In this document: in pieces, positions 48,727 to 59,617 of the stretch
How the letters are laid out: each line of letters starts with the position of its first letter
How positions within the stretch are numbered: position 1 is the stretch's first letter
Assembly: GCA_003254905.1 (NCBI GenBank)
Contig: QANU01057563.1
Span: 134,860-198,859, forward strand
DNA length: 64,000 nt
DNA from: Nissolia schottii
Taxonomy: Eukaryota; Streptophyta; Magnoliopsida; Fabales; Fabaceae
Direction: 5' to 3'
Program-made: the position numbers and the translations under genes
The notes under the pieces: model-generated
Seen by the model: only the letters and a program-made list of their open reading frames with translations
What the model was told of the DNA's origin: nothing
Databases searched by the model: none

Positions 48727-49084
48727 GGTCTCATTTATCTGACACTAGTAAACCCCTGAACATAAAGAAGTTGGATTAAAGAAAAAAGATAACTTACCCA
48801 ACATGGTTTTTTTTTTTTTTTCTAACTGTTCTAAACCAAACTAGTCAAATGGAAGTATCACCAATTTTCAATCTGGTATTGGTAACTAGGATGAAGTTGT
48901 TAGCTGGCTGAAGAGATGTCTGTTAATCCATTTTTCTGTATGAGGGTAGGATTAATTGAGAAGCCTACTTATCTTGTACTTGTAGCGTGATTGAATTTCA
49001 ATTAAGAAACTCATATCAAATCATATATCTAAACATGTTAATAAGGTTCAACGTTTGATTCAATCTTCACATGAAAGCAATGTT
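48727..49084. other. Spacer downstream of uS15
   Basis: The 3' UTR and flank of the uS15 gene. Contains poly-T at about 48808-48822. No feature beyond that. Confidence 0.5.
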
Positions 49085-49277
49085 TGTATCACAATTAGAA
49101 AAGGAAAAAGGATAGTTAGTTATGTTTGTTGGCTGATTGTTGGAAGTTTATTAAGTTAATTGAGAATTTTGTTAAGGAGTTGGTTATCACATTGTAACTA
49201 AAGGCATATAGACTTGATGTATATATATCTCATTCCATTCTGAATTCAAGGAATCGGAATGCAAAACAAAAGTTCAT
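49085..49277 (+). repeat. 5' LTR (truncated) of the Copia element
   Basis: Shares about 160 bp with the 3' LTR but includes an extra about 30 bp (around GATGTATATATATCTC) missing from the 3' copy, and lacks the U5 end. Confidence 0.7.
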
Positions 49278-50830
49278 CAAACTGTACTACAGGAAGAGCT
49301 CTACACAATTAAGCAAGGTGATTTGTCTATTACTAATTACTTCATCAAACTGAAAATTCTTTGGGAGGAACTAAATAGTTTCCTGCCCATTCCTAGTTGT
49401 ATATGTAGTTCTCCTTGCAGCTGTGGCCTTAGTGTTGTTAGAAGCTAGAGGGCTAATGACTATGCCATTCGGTTTCTCAGAGGCCTGAATGAGCAATATA
49501 CACATATCAAAACTCAGGTCATGATGATGAAACCCTTACCTGCAATTCATGACATTTTTTCCTTGCTTATTGAACAAGAAAGGCAACTTAGTTCTTCCCC
49601 ATTTGATTCTATTACCATGCTAATTTTGATCATACAAAGCAGCAACATTCAAAACCAAACTCTGGCATAAGAGGCAGAGGCAGAGGCCATTTTTCAGTCA
49701 GGGGAGGCAAGAACTCTAGTGGCAGGGGATAATCCTCCACCAGATATTGCATTTTTTGCAACATTGCTAGCCATACAATAGAAAAGTGCTTTCATAAGCA
49801 TGGTTATCCACATGGTTATCCTGAGCATCTCAAATGGTCAACCAATAGAACTCAAGCAAGGATTAACAACATGATAGTTACCTCTGAGATTTCTGATGAT
49901 AGAGGAGAACCTGCAGAAAATAATTTCTCTAGAAAGGATTCAAATCATGATGATAATGTTACATTTTCAAAGGAACAAGGCATGAAGCTTTTAGCTCTGT
50001 TGCAACAACATGAATCTCTGCAATTTACCAAACATGTTACCAATCACATATCTGCCACAAATCCACCAAATTCAAGTAATTGAGTCACCTTATCATGCAC
50101 TTCAACCAAAAACAAATGGATCATAGACACAGAAGCAACATATCATGTATGTTACTCCTTGTCTATGTTTCATAACTATCATCACAGTCCTCTCATTAAA
50201 GTCCACCTCCCTGATGGAAGTAAGGTTTTATCTTACATTTCTGGAACACTCATTTTCTCTAATGTTCTCTATTTGCCCAATGTCCTTTACATTCCCAAAT
50301 TCACTTTCAACCTCTTATCTGTCTCAAAAATTGTTGTTACCCTCCACTGCTCATTCACTTTTTCCCTTAACAAATGTGACATACAGGACCTGAATACTTT
50401 GAAGATGATTGACATTGTTGATCTTGAGGATGGATTATATGCAATGAATATTCCACAGTCTATGACACCATCTACTATTTCTTATGGAATTGGTTTTGCA
50501 TTAGCACTGGTTAATTATTGTAATATTCCTCAATCTATCAATAAGGCTGTGACATTTGACATATGAGACTAGGTCATCCATCTTTTAATAAGTTGCATCT
50601 ATTAGAAAAGGAATTTCGTAATGTAAATTGTTCCCAATTACACAAACACTGTGCAACATGCCATTTTGGCAAAATGAAAAAGAAACATTTTCCTATGAGT
50701 TCTTTCCACTAGCTGTTTTGAGCTCTTACATGTTGATATTTAGGGTCCCATTTCCATTCCATCAATGCTTGGCCATAAATAATTTCTTACTATTATGGAT
50801 GATAAATCTAGATACACTTGGATTTTTTAA

Positions 50831-51403
50831 ATGAAACTGAAATCTGAGGCTGCTCTATTACTGCAGAATTTTGTCCAAATGGTTCAAACTCAATACAATG
50901 TTTTAGTTAAAATCATAAGAAGTGACAATGGCCAAGAGTTTATTATGCATGATTTTTTCAACAAAACTGGCATAATTCATCAAACCACATGTGTAGAAAC
51001 ACCCCAACAAAATGCTATAGTTGAAAAAAAGCATCAAAGTATTCTTGCAATTGCTAGAACTTTGGTGTTTCAATGTGAAATTCGAAGTTGTTTTTGGAAT
51101 TTTGCAGTTGGTCATGCCACATTCCTCTTAAATAGATTGCCTAGTTCAAAACTTTTCAATCAAATCCCTTATGTTGTGTTGCATAACAACAAACCTGACT
51201 TGTCTACTCTAAGAGTTTTTGGCTCTTTATGCTATGCTACAACTCTTTCTGCTAGGAGAAGGAAGTTGGACAACATGGCTAGGCAATGTGTTTTTCTAGG
51301 TTTTAAAAATAGCACCAAAGGCTATATGCTTTACGATTTGTATTCTAAGGAAATTTTCATTTCTAGACATGTGGAATATTATGAAACATTGTTCTACTTC
51401 TAG
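50831..51403 (+). pseudogene. Copia integrase remnant
   Basis: An open stretch of 190 residues with the integrase core blocks: RSDNGQEF (second catalytic Asp) and VETPQQNAIVEKKHQS (catalytic Glu). It is followed by the conserved FLLNRLPSSKL and LRVFGSLCYATT segments. The first catalytic Asp lies upstream in a different frame after a stop (around 50797), so the protein is broken. Confidence 0.8.
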
Positions 51404-51839
51404 TTATGTTGCTAATCCTAATTCCTTTACCACAAATTATCAATTTTTTCATGATTTCAATTCTCCAAAATCTTCAAACTCTGCACAAATAACTAATGCA
51501 GATGAGCTAATAATTGATTTAGTTCTTGCACCTTCAATTCATACTTCTACTCCACTGATTCATGCATCATCTGATATGCCTAATTCAACCAATATCCCTC
51601 TCAATACTACAAGTTTTGATTCTAGTGCTCATGCTGTGCCTGCTCCCATTGTTCCCTTATGAAGATTTTCTAGGGAAAAGAAATTTCCCCTTCACCTAAA
51701 GGACTATCATTGCAACTTATCCAACACCTCAAATATATCATCATCTTCAAATATTCCTTATCCCATTTCACATGTCATTAAGTACAACAACCTCTCCCCA
51801 TCCTACAAAATATTTTCCTTAGCCATATTATCTAATACA

Positions 51840-53204
51840 GAACCTACTACTTATAAGGCTGCAATGATTCATGATTGTTGGAAGCAAGCTATTAAAAGTG
51901 AATTGCAATCTCTCAATAAAGCAAGGCTTGTTGCAAAAGGATATAATCAAAATGAAAGTTTAGATTACTTAGAGACATTCAATCCTATAGCTAAGATGAC
52001 TACCATTCGTATTGTTCTTGCTCTAGCTGCTGCCAATAACTAATTTCTTAAGCAATTAGATGTCAATACAGTCTTCCTTCATGGTGATCTTCATGAGGAA
52101 CTGTATATGCAAATCCCTCTTGGTTATACAACTGAATCCAAGTCAAACAAGGTATGCAAGCTTGTTAAATCCCTTTATGGCCTCAAGCAAGCCAGTAGCC
52201 AATGGAATTTTAAGCTAACTGAATTTCTGCTAAATGCTGATTATGTTCAGTCTAATGCAGATTATTCCTTCTTTACCAAAGCTAATGGTTCTTCATTCAC
52301 TGTTGTACTGGTTTATGTTGATGATCTTTTTTTCACTGGAAATAATATTTCTAAAATTCGTTCCATCAGAAATTCTTTACACATTAAATTTACTATCAAG
52401 GATTTGGGGGATGCAAAGTACTTCTTAGGAATGGAACTTGCTAGAAGCACAAAAGGGATTGCTTTGTTTCAATGAAAATATGCTTTGGAACTCCTTCAAG
52501 ATGCTGGTTTACTAGCATCCAAGCCTGCTGCAACACCATTTGATTACATCATTAAACTTCAGAAACAAGGTACAAGTTTTCGCAGGCTGATTGGGAGGTT
52601 AATTTACCTCACTAGTACCAGACTTGATTTGGGTTTTGCTGTCAATCAACTAAGTCAATTCATCTTCAATCCAATGATTAAACACCAGGAAGTTGCAATG
52701 AGATTGCTTAGATACCTAAAGAAGTCCCCTACTCTAGGTCTGTTCTTTCCTACGGTTTCTAATAAAAAATTAAGTGGCTTTTCTGATGCAGATTGGGGTT
52801 CTTGCATAGACACTCGACGATCTATTTCTGGCTTTTGTTTCTTCATTGGTGATGCAATTGTTTCATGGAAAAGCAAGAAACAAGCTATTGTGTCTCGTAG
52901 TTCATCATAAGCAAAATATATGGTCATGACTGCTGCTGGATGTGAAGTTCAGTGGCTTTCTTACCTGCTTCATGATCTTAATCAACCTTTAACTCAACCA
53001 ATTCCCTTGTTTTGTGACAGCAAGTCTGTTGTATACATAGCTAGCAATACTGTTTTCCATGAAAGAACAATACATATTGACATGGACTGTCATCACATCC
53101 GTGACAAAATCAATTCTAGTTTGATTCAAATTCCACCTGTTTTCACTCATGAACAAACAACAGATATCCTCACTAAACCTCTTCAACCTGGTCTTTTCTC
53201 ATGA
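51840..53204 (+). pseudogene. Copia reverse transcriptase and RNase H remnant
   Basis: RT begins near [15 protein letters not shown] and jumps directly to RLVAKGYNQ, so the intervening conserved segment (normally tens of residues, with the KWVYK block) is deleted. VYVDDLFF retains the catalytic YVDD. RNase H-like sequence follows after several in-frame stops (52473, 52908, 53204). Confidence 0.8.
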
Positions 53205-53251
53205 TTAATGGGCAAACTTGGCCTCCAAGATATCTATGGTCAAGTTTGTGG

Positions 53252-53525
53252 GGTATCACAATTAAAAAAGGAAAAAGGACAGGTAGTTATGTTTGTTGGC
53301 TGATTATTGTAAGTTTGTTAAGTTAGTTGAGAAGTTTGTTAAGTAGTTAGTTATCACCTTGTAACCAAAGGCTTCTGAATTCAAGGAATCGGAATGCAAA
53401 ACAAAAGTTCATATTCATTTTCTTTCCTTCCTGGTTTATATTTTCTGGTTCATCATTTCATCATCTCATCTCTTTCTCAAGCTTCATCTCATTCATCCTT
53501 TCCTCCATCAATGGCGGCTGCATTC
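53252..53525 (+). repeat. 3' LTR of the Copia element
   Basis: Begins GGTATCACAATTAAAAAAGG after GTTTGTG and aligns with the 5' LTR to about 53413. It continues with CT-rich U5-like sequence absent from the 5' copy. The right edge is placed near 53511-53532 by eye only. Confidence 0.5.
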
Positions 53526-54593
53526 TCACATTAGAGAATTAACAGTTTGCCTTGCCGCACACAAAGGTTGACAAAACAGCTAATACAATCAGTGATTACT
53601 TATTCATAGATATATTCAACGATTTTTCACTCATTGATTTTTGTGAATAAGTATGAGGAGGAGTAATTAAATTATAAAAGAATGATAAATGAAGAGATAT
53701 AAATAGAGAAAGGATAAATAGATATCTCTTTGATAGGGAGCAACATAATGTTTGCCTACTCTTTTGTTGATGCCACTGACACTCTCAAAAAGAAGTCTCC
53801 TATGATCGCTATCTTCAACGACGCCCCAAAGGAGAAGCATCAATGATAAATTTCTCCTGGAAAAGAAATAAGATCCATATTATGAGTGAAAGATAAATTC
53901 TAAAGGAAATTGAGAGCATTACCGGAACATCCTAGATACATATTAGATATATATGTAGCAAAAGTATATTACTCCGACCGCCCAATATTATATACGTAGT
54001 TGTTCTTATCTTAAGATATATATTTTAAATTTATAATTTTGATGCAATTTATGTTAATATTTTAGTATGGGTAAATGTTGTGATTATATCTTAACAATAC
54101 TTACAATTTCGCTATAAATATGTGTATCTACAGTATTGGTAAATAATAGTCAATTTATTATATTTTAATAAAATAATGTTTTAAAAAGTAAAATAGTTAA
54201 AATTCATACAAAATAAAACATGATATTAAGATAAAAGTCTAAATATTAGATTAAAAAAAGATAAATTAACATATAAAATTAATATAATCAAACATGATTA
54301 AGACATTACTAAAAATAGAGGTCTCAAAATTTAGAAATTCAACTACAAAAACAATAAGATAATCATTATAGACATTCTCTTTTCTTTTCTAACATTTGTT
54401 ATGATTAGATGTCACTTTTAATTCGTGCACACAAATTAAAAAAATTAATCTACACATATTTTTTTTTTTAAATCAAATGTTTAGATTTAATTTCTAATAA
54501 AAATGTACGGACTAAATTACGCTTCAATTGAAAAGATAAAATTTAAAAACTAGCCATTAACACTTCCTTACTAATATTTTAGCGGCATTTGGA
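53526..54593. other. Gene-free stretch
   Basis: AT-rich spacer between the Copia element and the SDR gene. About 53970-54190 looks like a weak Stowaway-like remnant (ACTCCGACCGCCCAATATTA). No gene. Confidence 0.4.
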
Positions 54594-54602
54594 TATAAAT
54601 AA
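54594..54602 (+). promoter_or_regulatory. Probable TATA box of the SDR gene
   Basis: TATAAATAA directly precedes an in-frame ATG at 54603. A transcript starting about 30 bp downstream would exclude that ATG, which favours the start at 54678. Confidence 0.55.
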
Positions 54603-54677
54603 ATGCACGACTCTGCTGTGTGGTGGAGGCAGAATAGTACAACACAAACGGCGTTGGCAGATTCTGCTGCAGCGAAG

Positions 54678-57600
54678 ATGAAGAAAGTATGCGTAACTGG
54701 CGCTGGCGGTTTCGTTGCGTCTTCTCTCGTCAAGCTTCTCCTTTCCAAAGGATACATCGTTCATGGCACTGTCAGAGAACCTGGTCAGTGCTCTTTTCAA
54801 TTCAATACTCATTTCACCCACCAAAAAATGTTCATTTTTGTGTTAATGCTCAACTGAATCCGAATAATCGTTCCTTTTCAAGTCTCAGTCTCTGTTTTGA
54901 TTCTGGGATAGTAATTATTTTATGCCTCTTTTTTTTTTTTTTTTTTTTTTTTTNAAACTAGTTTTTTTTATCAGGCAAAATAAAAAAAATGTGTTAATTC
55001 ATTTTTCAAATAAGTTGAAAGAAACGCACCCAAAATGTCTGATTCCTTTGGAGTGTATTGTGTTATGTGTGACCAGGTAATCCGAAATATGATCACTTGT
55101 TGAAGCTTGAGAGTGCTTCTGAGAACCTTAAACTCTTCAAGGCAGATCTGTTGAGCTATGAATCTGTTCACTCAGCAATTGTTGGATGTAATGCAGTTTT
55201 CCATGTTGCTAGCCCTGTTCCCTCCACAACTTCAACAAATCCTGAGGCATGCATCTGCTTTTGTTGACTTGCAATTTTGTTTTTGGTTTTCTTGCAGTTT
55301 TTATTCTACTTGGTATGTTTTTGTCACTCCCATCTTCTATTGTGCCTTCATCTTGACAGGCATCAATAAGATTAAAGGATGTAGCTCTTTTCATCATTGT
55401 CATCGTACTTGTTCTGAATTTGTTCTGCAATTCGTGTATATTTACGATTTGATCGCTTCACGTTATAATTTAGTAAGAGGCCATTTAAGCATTGTCTTAC
55501 TACTTTTGTAAATTTCATAAAATTGACATGATTAAGTCTTGGAATTTTTCTCTTTTAATCTCTGGTGTCAATATTAATCTGTTGTTTCTGAACTATCTGA
55601 AGTGAACCTGGCTTCCAAGACTCATTTAATCAGTGGCATTGGTTGTGTGGATTTTGGGAAAATTCTTATGGTTAAGGAGTTAATGTTGTTTTTATGGTCT
55701 TATTTTTCCAAATGATAATACTAGGAGTCATATTTTAGTTGGGTTCCATTATTAGGAACATGTAAGGTGCACAATTGGCACTTTGGATTTATATTTTTTG
55801 GGAATCAATGATGCTAGTAGACATAGAATTCTGCAGGTAGAAGTCATTGAGCCTGCTGTAAAGGGAACAACTAATGTACTTGAAGCTTCTTTTGAAGCTA
55901 ACGTCGAACGAGTTGTCTATGTGTCATCTCAAGCTGCTATTTCCATTCGCCCTGATTTGCCAGATGATAAAGTGATTGATGAGTCTTATTGGTCTGATAA
56001 AGAGTACTGCAGAAATACCAAGGTCTGTATAATTTTGTTACATATGCACGCTAATGATATGGATTTGTTGTTGGTCTTATCCGAAAGCCGTAACATAGTC
56101 TTTCATTCGGATTTGGATCCTGTAAAGTGAGGTTGGCTGTAAAGTGAGAAAGTGAAGGATTATTCACATGTAGATGATCATTATCCAGGACCGACAAAAA
56201 ATGACCTACATTACTTTCTCACTTTACAACCAGCTTCACTTAGAGGATACTATTTTATTTCAGATTTAGTTGCAAACACTGCTATGTTCCAATCATAAAA
56301 AATGTTTGTGCTTGTAAGAACTGGTATCTGATTTAATGAAAATACTGAATATGCTGCTAAATTTATTGGATAAAAAACAGGGATTCCAATGGGGAATCTC
56401 CTGGCAGAACCTAAACCAGCCCAAGGGCTGAAAATTAAGAAAACAGAATTAAGAAAATTGCCTGGGAAATAATGGATCCCTTGGTCCCCTTAGAGTTCTG
56501 GCTAAGAGTCTGAATGCCTCCCTCTGCCCTCACGGTTTCCTCAAATACAATCAGCCAAAGAGAATCAATGCTGAAAATCCCTAAAATCCCTCACCTTCCC
56601 CTTTTATCTGCAACTACTTATTTTATCTAATAACAATAAAATAACACAGCTCATCAATCAGATTCTATCTGATTTAAATTCAAAATAATTATCAGGCTGA
56701 TTTATTCTTTCCTCTTCTGGTATAATGATACGGCGGAAAAGGAATAATATCCTTTCCTTTCTTAACCGAATCAGTGGCTGGCGGTGGCGGGTATGTAACA
56801 GTGCTATACAACTGAACTCATGTTTTCACTTATGATCCAGAACTGGTATTGTTTTTCCAAGACAGAGGCAGAAGAGAAGGCCTGGGACTTTGCGAAAAGA
56901 ACCGGGCTTTCTGTGGTGAGTATTTGCCCGACCCTTGTGTTGGGGCCAATTCTACAGTCAACTACTGTGAATGCAAGTAGCTTGATTCTCCTCAAACTTT
57001 TAAAAGGTGCTTATTAATTCCTTATGTTTTACACTATAATCACTTACCTTCAAATACAAAACAATTTAACATCTTTGGACATGTGAAAGTAGTGTAAAGT
57101 TTTTTCGTGCAAAAACAGATTTAGAGTTTGATCCGCACATTTATGACCTTAATGGTGATTTTTCTCAGTCACTTGCTTTACTACCAAAAGTACTTGGTGC
57201 ATGTTTGGTATAGCTTAATTTTCAAGCTCTCAGCAAGATTTTGCTTTGTAAGTTATGTAGAACACAAAATAAACTATTCCAAACACAAACTTAAAGTGAT
57301 GCCGTATATTTTGTTTGGCTTATAATTGTTAACATAGTTCTCAATTTGTCTTTCTTGGGTAAGGTTGCGAGTCATTGGAGAATAAGCTTCGCTGGATAGT
57401 AGATGTGCGAGATCTAACTGATGCGATACTTTTGGCTTATGAAAAGCCAGAAGCAGAGGGGAGATACTTGTGCACTTCACACTCTATCAAGGCAAAGGAT
57501 TTGGTGGAGAAATTGAAGAGTCTATATCCCAACTACAATTACCCCACAAAGTAAGCTTCACTTCCCCTGTGATCTATAAATCAAAGGAAAAGTTTCTAGT

Positions 57601-58433
57601 AATAGTCATAAACCAAGTGCCATCTTAAATGTCTTGACTCTTGTTTAGGGTGTAAAAGAATTGATTTTCTAAAAAAAAAAAAAAATTGAACCATTTTGAT
57701 AAGATTCTTGAAAAAAAATCAGAGCACAAATTATCATTTATTTTACAATTAAGAGTTGCTTTTTGGAGATGAAAGTGATATTTATAATTACATCCAAATA
57801 CAAAATATCTTCTGCTTATTATAAAATCAATACAAGAAAGATATAGCATCACTACGTTAGCCCTTCAAATATCATTGTCACGGAAGCAATTAGACAACTA
57901 GTTCTTCTGTGCCCTTTTATGTCGCCACTTTAGTCCTCCAAAAAGATGAATATCATGGCATAGATCTTTGAGGGACTTCTATGGTGACAATGACCTTTGG
58001 AGGACTAATGTGAGACTTATTTCTTTTGAGGGCTAAAATAGAGTTTTACTCAAAAATCAATTATAATTACCATCTTAAAATATATTTTTGTAAATCAACA
58101 ACTAAGCCTCCCACTATGTGGAATCGGGTACATGGATTAGACGACGCCATAGTCTCATGTCAAGGACCATGTTTGCATTTTATCCATTACCCTCTAAATC
58201 TATTCTAATAGTTTCATTTAAAATTTACTTTTGTAAAAGTTTATGTAAAATCACTTATAGTTACATGGTTTAACTTAACTTTCATCATTGGCAGCTTTGT
58301 TGAGGTGAATGATTCCCTAAGGTTGAGCTCAGAGAAACTGCAGAGGTTGGGCTGGAGATACAGGCCACTGGACGAAACACTCATTGACTCTGTTGAGAGC
58401 TATAAGGAGGTTGGGATCCTAGAATCAAAATGA
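54678..58433 (+). CDS. Cinnamoyl-CoA-reductase-like short-chain dehydrogenase/reductase
   Basis: Exons 54678-54783, 55077-55246, 55837-56022, 56841-57006, 57364-57550 and 58295-58433 join to 317 residues. The N-terminus [20 protein letters not shown] is the Rossmann NADP(H)-binding loop. Substrate-side blocks follow: [44 protein letters not shown]. The catalytic Ser is in VVYVSSQAA, and Tyr/Lys are in NWYCFSK (YxxxK). True lignin CCRs have NWYCYGK, so the changed residues and length place this among CCR-like relatives whose substrate is uncertain. [20 protein letters not shown] is the conserved C-terminal-domain block. Expected to be cytosolic. All introns are GT-AG except intron 2, whose donor reads GAG|GCATGC. 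An upstream in-frame ATG (54603) would add 25 residues but overlaps the TATA box region. Confidence 0.88.
56117..56248. mobile_element. Foldback MITE in intron 3 of the SDR gene
   Basis: ATCCTGTAAAGTGAGGTTGG with the following CTGTAAAGTGAGAAAGT pairs with ACTTTCTCACTTTACAACC and CAGCTTCACTTAGAGGAT, forming a 132-bp imperfect hairpin. Non-coding. The rest of the intron (about 56380-56790) is a GC-richer insert, perhaps a solo LTR, that I cannot identify. Confidence 0.6.
57854..58012. mobile_element. Foldback MITE in intron 5 of the SDR gene
   Basis: ACGTTAGCCCTTCAAATATC then ATTGTCAC at the left pairs with GTGACAATGACCTTTGGAGG then ACTAATGT at the right. It is about 159 bp and non-coding. This is the widespread 'AGTCCTCCAAA' type of legume repeat. 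Confidence 0.55.
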
Positions 58434-58985
58434 AAAATATTTGGTTGGTTATATATCATATCCCTCCCTATTTGGAAGGGTGTGAGATCCTGGAGCAAAA
58501 AAAAATAAAATGTGACTTGTTAGTTCAGCATTTCCCTATTGGAAGGGATTTGTGAATGGCTTTCAGTTGTTGCCATGTGCTTGCTTGTATTGGAGGATCA
58601 ATATATAGTTGTACTGTATGTGACCAATTAGTGCTTATAAAATGAGGATGTCCAATGATTGAAGGCTAGTATCCTCAAATATTGAGCTTGTCAATGTTTC
58701 AAGCTTGAATTTACTTTTCAGTGAAGAACTTGAAGTCTTATGCTTAAAATTCAAGGCTTTTATGACTTTCTGCTTTGGAATGGTAATAGTAAGAGGGGCC
58801 TGTTTGGATAGCTCTGGTTATAACTTTTTTAGTGTACCCTATTCAACAAATATGTTTGTCACTCTGCATCCAAACACATAATAACTAACAACATTCTTCT
58901 TTATTCAAAAGTTGTGGAGTAGCAGAACACAAGATCAATCGAAGTAAAAGTATACTAGTCAATAAATAAATAAATAAAATGAGTT
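58434..58985. other. 3' flank of the SDR gene
   Basis: Probable 3' UTR of the SDR gene (AAATAAAATG at about 58503) and spacer, with a short (AAAT)n run at about 58962-58980. No other feature. Confidence 0.45.
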
Positions 58986-59600
58986 AAACAATTAATAGCA
59001 CACAAAGCATACACACAGCTTGCAACATAATCACAACAAAGCTATCAAAGCACACAAGACTCTTCATGAGCAGCACTATATGTGTATTATCTCTATCCTT
59101 GGGCATTGTCGTGACTAAGAGGTACTCTTGATAATTGTCTTCTTTAAGGTTTGAATCTTCGTCCTCTTTTTCAAAGTGCAACTCACATATCAATGCACAC
59201 TATCATATTTGGTTACACATTATTTTTCATCTGCATGATTATAGTCACTGAATTTCATCTTCTTCTCATAAGCAATTAAGAATTCTTGTGTACTCTGAAG
59301 CATATTGACTACGATGCTCTGGAACCACACAAGACTCTTTCATGAGCAGTAGCACTATATGCGTGTTATCTCTATCCTCAGGTATTGTCGCGACTAAGAG
59401 GTACTCTTGATAACTGTCTTCTTTAAGATTTAAACCTTCGTCCTCCTTTTCAGAGTGCAACTCACGTATCACTACACCCTACCATTGTTGGTTACACACT
59501 ACTTTTCATTTGCATGATTACACTGTCACCAAGTTTCATCTTCTCATAAGTAATTGAGAAATTCTTGTATGGTTTAAAGCATATCTAGTATGACGCTCCA
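58986..59600 (-). repeat. Tandem duplication of about 285 bp with parallel reading frames
   Basis: The unit at about 59050-59320 is repeated at about 59323-59600, with about 80% identity by eye; both carry GACTAAGAGGTACTCTTGAT. On the minus strand the two copies have matching open segments (ELHSEKEDEGLNLKEDSYQE at 59472-59266; ELHFEKEDEDSNLKEDNYQE at 59193-58984), both continuing EYLLV and DRDNTHIVLL. I do not recognise the peptide. It may be a decayed coding fragment or the 3' end of an old gene; it lies downstream of the F-box gene on the same strand. Confidence 0.65.
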
Positions 59601-59617
59601 AACCACACAAAAATATT

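Larger units (their letters stand above)
49085..53525 (+). mobile_element. Broken Ty1/Copia retrotransposon
   Basis: The 5' LTR starts TGTATCACAATT (49085) and runs to about 49277; the 3' LTR starts at about 53252 and shares AGTTATGTTTGTTGGCTGAT and GAATCGGAATGCAAAACAAA. Interior order is gag, protease, integrase, RT, RNase H, as in Copia. The 5' LTR passes directly into mid-gag (LQEELYTIKQGDLS), so the U5, primer site and start of gag are deleted. Integrase (50831-51403; IIRSDNGQEF, CVETPQQN) and RT (52107-52475; VYVDDLFFTG) are recognisable, as is RNase H (SDADWGSCIDTRRSISGF; HIDMDCHHIRDK). Stops, frameshifts and a missing RT segment near 51920 make it inactive. The 3' LTR's right edge is uncertain. 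Confidence 0.85.

Noticed and set aside
54603..54677. Earlier in-frame ATG for the CCR-like gene
   Set aside because: It lies directly after a TATA box, so it would fall upstream of the transcription start, and CCR-like proteins normally begin just before the Rossmann loop.
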